DNA from: Mesorhizobium opportunistum WSM2075
GTDB taxonomy: Bacteria > Pseudomonadota > Alphaproteobacteria > Rhizobiales > Rhizobiaceae
Length of the DNA stretch: 64,000 nt
Assembly (NCBI RefSeq): GCF_000176035.2
Contig: NC_015675.1
Location: 4,716,001 to 4,780,000 of the forward strand
Reading direction: 5' to 3'
Shown here: positions 60,410 to 64,000 of the stretch, one piece after another
How the letters are laid out: every line of letters begins with the position of its first letter
Position numbering within the stretch: position 1 is the stretch's first letter
Made by a program: the position numbers and the translations under genes
Notes under the pieces: model-generated
Databases searched by the model: none
Seen by the model: the letters and a program-made list of their open reading frames with translations, nothing else
What the model was told of the DNA's origin: nothing

Positions 60410-62191
60410 CTAATCCAGCATCACGATCGCGGTCGGCGCATCTTCCTGATGCTCGGCAAGGTCCTCGAATTCGGTGATCTTGTCGATCTCGGTGCCCATG
60501 GAGATGTTGGTGACGCGTTCGAGAATGAATTCGAGCACGACCGGCACCTGGTGTTCCTTCATCAGCCGCTGCGCCTGCCTGAAGGCGCCGGCGAATTCTT
60601 CCGGCTTGCGCACCCTGACCGCCTTGCAGCCCATCGCCTCGGCAACCGCGACATGATCCACACCATAGCCGGCCTCGGGATCGTCCGCCCGGTTGATGTT
60701 CTCGAAGGCCAGGCTCACCTCGTAGTCCATCGAGAAACCGCGCTGCGCCTGGCGGATCAGGCCGAGATAGGCGTTGTTCACGACAACGTGGATATAGGGC
60801 AGCCTGTGCTGCGCGCCGACCGCCAGTTCCTCGATCATGAACTGGAAATCATAGTCGCCCGACAGCGCCACGATGGTGCGGTCCGGATCGGCTGCGCGAA
60901 CGCCAAGAGCTGCCGGCAAGGTCCAGCCAAGCGGGCCGGCCTGGCCGCAATTGATCCAGTTGCGCGGCTTGTAGACATGCAGGAACTGCGCGCCGGCGAT
61001 CTGCGACAGGCCGATCGTGGTGACGTAGGTGACGTCGCGGCCGAACGCCTTGTTCATCTCCTCGTAGACACGCTGCGGCTTCAGCGGCACCTGGTCGAAA
61101 TGCGTCTTGCGCTTCATCGTCTTCTTGCGGGCCTGGCATTCCTTCGCCCAGGACGACCAGTCGCGCAGCTTTCCGGCGGTCTTCCACTCGGTGGCGACAT
61201 CGAGCAGCATCTTCAGCGCGGCACCCGCATCCGAGACGACGCCGAGATCAGGCGCGAAGACACGGCCGATCTGCGTGGGCTCGATGTCGACATGGATGAA
61301 TTTCTTCCCCTTGGTGTAGACGTCGACCGAACCGGTGTGGCGGTTGGCCCAGCGGTTGCCGATGCCGAAGACGAAATCGGCTTCCAGCATCGTCGCATTG
61401 CCGTAGCGGTGCGAGGTCTGCAGCCCGCACATGCCTGCCATCAGCCGGTGGTCGTCGGGAATCGCGCCCCAGCCCATCAGCGTCGGGATGACCGGCACGC
61501 CCGATATTTCGGCAAACTCGATCAGCAGATCGGACGCATCGGCATTGATGATGCCGCCGCCGGCGACGATCAGCGGCTTTTCGGCCGCGTTGAGCATCGC
61601 CAGCGCCTTTTCGGCTTGCGCCCGCGTCATCGCCGGCTTGAACGGCGTCATCGGCTCATAGGCGTCGATATCGAACTCGATCTCGGCCAGCTGGACATCG
61701 ACCGGCAGGTCGATCAGCACCGGACCTGGCCGCGACGAGCGCATCAGGTGAAACGCCTTCTGCAGCGCCATGGGGACGAGATAGGGTTCCATGACCGTGA
61801 CCGCCCACTTGGCGACAGGCGCCGCGATGGCGGCGATATCGACAGCCTGGAAATCTTCCTTGTTCAGCCGTGCGCGCGGCGCCTGGCCCGTGATGCACAG
61901 GATCGGAATGGAATCGGCGGCGGCCGAATAGAGACCGGTGATCATGTCGGTGCCCGCCGGACCCGACGTGCCGATGCAAAGCCCGATATTGCCGGATTTG
62001 GCGCGCGTATAGCCTTCGGCCATATGCGAAGCGCCCTCGACGTGGCGGGCCAGCACGTGGCGGATGGTGCCCCTCGCCTTCAGTGCCGAATAGAGCGGGT
62101 TGATCGCCGCGCCCGGCACGCCGAAGGCGCAGGCGATGCCTTCCTTTTCGAGAACGAGAACCGCGGCATCGACAGCGCGCATCCTGGCCAT
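60410..62191 (-). CDS. gcl: Glyoxylate carboligase
   Basis: A 593-residue thiamine diphosphate enzyme that joins two glyoxylates into tartronate semialdehyde, releasing CO2. [12 protein letters not shown] holds Val51 where other ThDP enzymes have a glutamate; this is a hallmark of Gcl. The [15 protein letters not shown] segment binds the cofactor. GAGGAGGG precedes the ATG. It is first in the gcl-hyi-glxR operon. Confidence 0.95.
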   Translation of the reverse strand: MARMRAVDAAVLVLEKEGIACAFGVPGAAINPLYSALKARGTIRHVLARHVEGASHMAEGYTRAKSGNIGLCIGTSGPAGTDMITGLYSAAADSIPILCITGQAPRARLNKEDFQAVDIAAIAAPVAKWAVTVMEPYLVPMALQKAFHLMRSSRPGPVLIDLPVDVQLAEIEFDIDAYEPMTPFKPAMTRAQAEKALAMLNAAEKPLIVAGGGIINADASDLLIEFAEISGVPVIPTLMGWGAIPDDHRLMAGMCGLQTSHRYGNATMLEADFVFGIGNRWANRHTGSVDVYTKGKKFIHVDIEPTQIGRVFAPDLGVVSDAGAALKMLLDVATEWKTAGKLRDWSSWAKECQARKKTMKRKTHFDQVPLKPQRVYEEMNKAFGRDVTYVTTIGLSQIAGAQFLHVYKPRNWINCGQAGPLGWTLPAALGVRAADPDRTIVALSGDYDFQFMIEELAVGAQHRLPYIHVVVNNAYLGLIRQAQRGFSMDYEVSLAFENINRADDPEAGYGVDHVAVAEAMGCKAVRVRKPEEFAGAFRQAQRLMKEHQVPVVLEFILERVTNISMGTEIDKITEFEDLAEHQEDAPTAIVMLD

Positions 62192-62313
62192 TTTCCGACC
62201 CTCCTCAGGGTTGTCATTGTTGGATGGCCGAGAATGTCAGCAAGATGGCTATTTTTCAATTTTTTCAGAATATTTTTTCATTTCTAGAAAACGACAGCTA
62301 TCTGCTGATTTTA

Positions 62314-62333
62314 TTGGATTTTCCGTTTTCCAA
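62314..62333. promoter_or_regulatory. Candidate IclR/AllR-type operator
   Basis: TTGGA and TCCAA lie 10 bp apart, with TTTTCC inside, in the divergent gcl-regulator spacer. The arms resemble the AllR box in front of gcl in enterobacteria. A second small palindrome, TTTCTAGAAA, lies at 62281-62290. The whole spacer is AT-rich, unlike its surroundings. Confidence 0.5.
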
Positions 62334-62404
62334 GAATCCCACCACTTGCGCGAGTGAAAAACTTTTTCATTGCTTGTTTGGCGAAACGGCGGAGAATGGC
62401 GCCC

Positions 62405-63226
62405 ATGGACACGACCGAAAAACGCCAGCGCGGCCGGCCGCGCGCCTTCAACGGGCCATCCGAAGCCAATTCGGTGCAGTCGCTCGACCGGGCCTTGCGT
62501 ATCCTGGCCATTGTCGCCGAAGGCAGTGGCCTGTCGCTGAGCGAGATATCCGCGCAAAGCAGCCTTGCTGCCTCCACCGCCTACCGCATGCTGACCACAC
62601 TGCAGAATCACGGCATGGTCGAGTTCGACACCAGCGACCAATTGTGGTCGATCGGTGTCGAGACCTACCGCATGGGCGCTGCATTCCTGCGCCGCCGCAA
62701 GCTGGTCGACCGCGCTCGCATCGTCATGCAGGAGCTGATGGAAAAGACCGGCGAGACCGCCAATCTCGGCGTCGCCGAGGATGATTGCGTGGTGTTCGTC
62801 AGCCAAGTCGAGACGCATCAGGCGATCCGCGCCTTCTTCCGCCCGGGAACCCGCAGCCCCTTCCATGCCTCCGGCATTGGCAAGGCGGTGCTGGCGCATC
62901 TCGAACCCGAGCGCGTCGGCATCATTTTGCGCAAGGCCGGCCTGCAGCGCTTCACCGACAAGACGCTTTCGGAAATCCCGGCGCTTGCGCATGACCTAGC
63001 TGTCATCAAGCTGCGCGGCTGGTCGGTCGACGACGAGGAACGGCACCCCGGCATGCGCTGCGTGGCGGCCGCTATCTTCAACGAGTTCGGCGAGCCGATC
63101 GGCGGCGTCTCCGTGTCGGGGCCGACCGTGCGGGTGACGCCGGAGCGGCTGGCCGAGATCGGGCCGATGGTGCGCAATGCCGCGGCTGAAGTGACCAGGA
63201 TGATCGGCGGCATGCAAGCCGGCTGA
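62405..63226 (+). CDS. IclR family regulator, probably of gcl-hyi-glxR
   Basis: A 273-residue regulator with an N-terminal winged helix-turn-helix (about 25-80: LSLSEISAQSSLAASTAYRMLTTLQNHGMVEF) and a C-terminal effector domain (about 100-265) with the typical HASGIGKAVLAHL. It diverges from the glyoxylate operon, which implies it controls it, most likely as a glyoxylate-responsive repressor like AllR. Three starts are possible; I chose the ATG at 62405, with GGAG 10 bp upstream. Confidence 0.88.
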   Translation: MDTTEKRQRGRPRAFNGPSEANSVQSLDRALRILAIVAEGSGLSLSEISAQSSLAASTAYRMLTTLQNHGMVEFDTSDQLWSIGVETYRMGAAFLRRRKLVDRARIVMQELMEKTGETANLGVAEDDCVVFVSQVETHQAIRAFFRPGTRSPFHASGIGKAVLAHLEPERVGIILRKAGLQRFTDKTLSEIPALAHDLAVIKLRGWSVDDEERHPGMRCVAAAIFNEFGEPIGGVSVSGPTVRVTPERLAEIGPMVRNAAAEVTRMIGGMQAG

Positions 63227-63586
63227 TCAGCCCGCCCCGGGCAACGCGCTCCTGGTCGCGATATCGAAGAAATCGAGCAGGATCGCCATGCCGACACCGC
63301 AGGCCGTGAAGACGAGGCCGGCGATGAAGATGCGGTTGGCGCGTTCGTAGACGCGCCGCTGCAGCGACTTTGTGTCGAGCAGCAGCGACAGCGCCCGCAT
63401 CTGCAAGGCGATACCGGCCAGGATCGGCAGGACGGCGACCAGATGGTAGGTTTGCCAGGGAATCGGGTTGGCGGCCCAATGGGTGATGAAACCCAGCGAA
63501 AATGCCAGCAGGATGCCGACCGTGGTGACGGTGCCATTGCGGAAAACCGTCTCGATCAGGTCTTCTTTCGGGTCCTGCTCGTCCAA
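63227..63586 (-). CDS. Small membrane protein of unknown function
   Basis: I do not recognise this 119-residue protein. It has three hydrophobic helices (about 20-40, 48-68 and 90-112), with basic residues between the second and third (LLLDTKSLQRRVYERANR). The first ~15 residues are acidic and hydrophilic. TTG at 63586 is well placed after GAGGGAGGG. The frame is open upstream, but that part looks like chance. Confidence 0.65.
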   Translation of the reverse strand: MDEQDPKEDLIETVFRNGTVTTVGILLAFSLGFITHWAANPIPWQTYHLVAVLPILAGIALQMRALSLLLDTKSLQRRVYERANRIFIAGLVFTACGVGMAILLDFFDIATRSALPGAG

Positions 63587-63701
63587 GCCACCCTCCCTCG
63601 ATGCCCATCGCAAGAGACTAGACGCTCCGAAAATCGCTGTATAGCGCCCGCTGCATGGGACCGCCTTGCCGTGGCGTTCGAATGCATGCGAAAGGGCGCG
63701 G

Positions 63702-64000
63702 ATGAGAAAAACGATCCAGCTTTTGCTTGTCGCTTCATTGTGCGGATGCGTGGCGGCGGCACCTCGGCTCGATGCGGGCGACCAACGCGGCAATCCCATT
63801 CCGATCTCGCCCATTCCGATCTCGCTCGCGCTGGAGGAGATCATTACCGGCGGCATCCGCCAGCATCTGCCGGATCCGGCCTCCGCCAAGTTCGGGACGA
63901 TGCTGGCCGGCGAGCGGACGTCGGGGGGCCGCCAGGAGATCGTGGCCTGCGGCACCGTCAGCAACAGGATCTCATCCGGGGCTCACGGCGATGACAAAGC
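63702..64000 (+). CDS. Putative lipoprotein, partial at the window edge
   Basis: About 99 residues are visible. The start MRKTIQLLLVASLCGC is a lipoprotein signal with lipobox LCGC, giving a lipidated Cys16. A PIPIS motif follows twice, from a perfect 15-bp tandem repeat at 63795-63824. The segment DPASAKFGTMLAGER and a later EIVACGTV resemble uncharacterised rhizobial proteins. The gene continues past the window, so length and function are unknown. Confidence 0.75.
   Translation, partial: MRKTIQLLLVASLCGCVAAAPRLDAGDQRGNPIPISPIPISLALEEIITGGIRQHLPDPASAKFGTMLAGERTSGGRQEIVACGTVSNRISSGAHGDDK
63795..63824 (+). repeat. 15-bp tandem duplication in the lipoprotein gene
   Basis: Two exact copies of CCCATTCCGATCTCG are adjacent and in frame, so each adds PIPIS to the protein. 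This could change length by slipped replication. Confidence 0.9.

Overview
This 64 kb window looks like chromosome of a rhizobial alphaproteobacterium, most likely Mesorhizobium or a close relative. The evidence is the high GC content, the eukaryote-type glutamine synthetase gene glnII divergent from a gstI-like gene, an Atp12-type chaperone, DUF930 and COG3904-type proteins, and short palindromic intergenic repeats of a rhizobial kind. Genus-level placement is inference from gene content only.

Layout. 1-880: mostly non-coding, with one doubtful small ORF and a strong bidirectional terminator. 883-2432: glnII (minus) and a gstI-like gene (plus) around a regulatory region with a clear sigma-54 promoter. 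2511-14339: mixed genes, all minus: an MFS transporter with a large periplasmic insert, an Atp12-type chaperone, a DMT transporter, an RluA-type pseudouridine synthase, CrcB, a polytopic GT-C-like protein, an LpxO/OlsC-like hydroxylase, a DUF930 protein, RarA and a Deg protease. 14521-33478 (minus): the joined alpha, spc, S10 and str clusters. In transcription order these are rpsL-rpsG-fusA-tuf, then rpsJ-rplC-D-W-B-rpsS-rplV-rpsC-rplP-rpmC-rpsQ, then rplN-X-E-rpsN-H-rplF-R-rpsE-rpmD-rplO-secY-adk, then rpsM-rpsK-rpoA-rplQ. 33951-36156: a small unknown gene, a galactose-dehydrogenase-like oxidoreductase and an O-methyltransferase.

36413-48563 (minus): secE-nusG-rplK-rplA-rplJ-rplL-rpoB-rpoC. 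49274-53486: a GGCT-like protein, a short CDF-type transporter, tRNA-Trp, a glycolipid-binding-like protein, a truncated haemoglobin and a secreted protein with two ClpP-like domains. 53650-54825: a second tuf encoding the same EF-Tu. 55119-58336: an EamA transporter, two small stress-type proteins, tRNA-Gly, tRNA-Tyr and an RlmB-like methyltransferase. 58462-63226: the glyoxylate-to-glycerate operon gcl-hyi-glxR with a divergent IclR regulator. 63227-64000: a small membrane protein and the start of a lipoprotein gene cut by the window edge.

How it fits together. More than half of the window is the core gene-expression apparatus (ribosomal proteins, RNA polymerase core, EF-G, EF-Tu, Sec translocon, NusG). 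Around it sit nitrogen assimilation (glnII/gstI), glyoxylate salvage, envelope modification and protein quality control. I see no prophage, insertion sequence, CRISPR array or defence island, and no clear new multi-gene system. The best leads are the two-domain ClpP-like secreted protein whose second domain lacks the histidine, the MFS carrier with a roughly 185-residue insert, the polytopic protein behind a perfect palindrome, and structured spacers inside the ribosomal and rpo operons.
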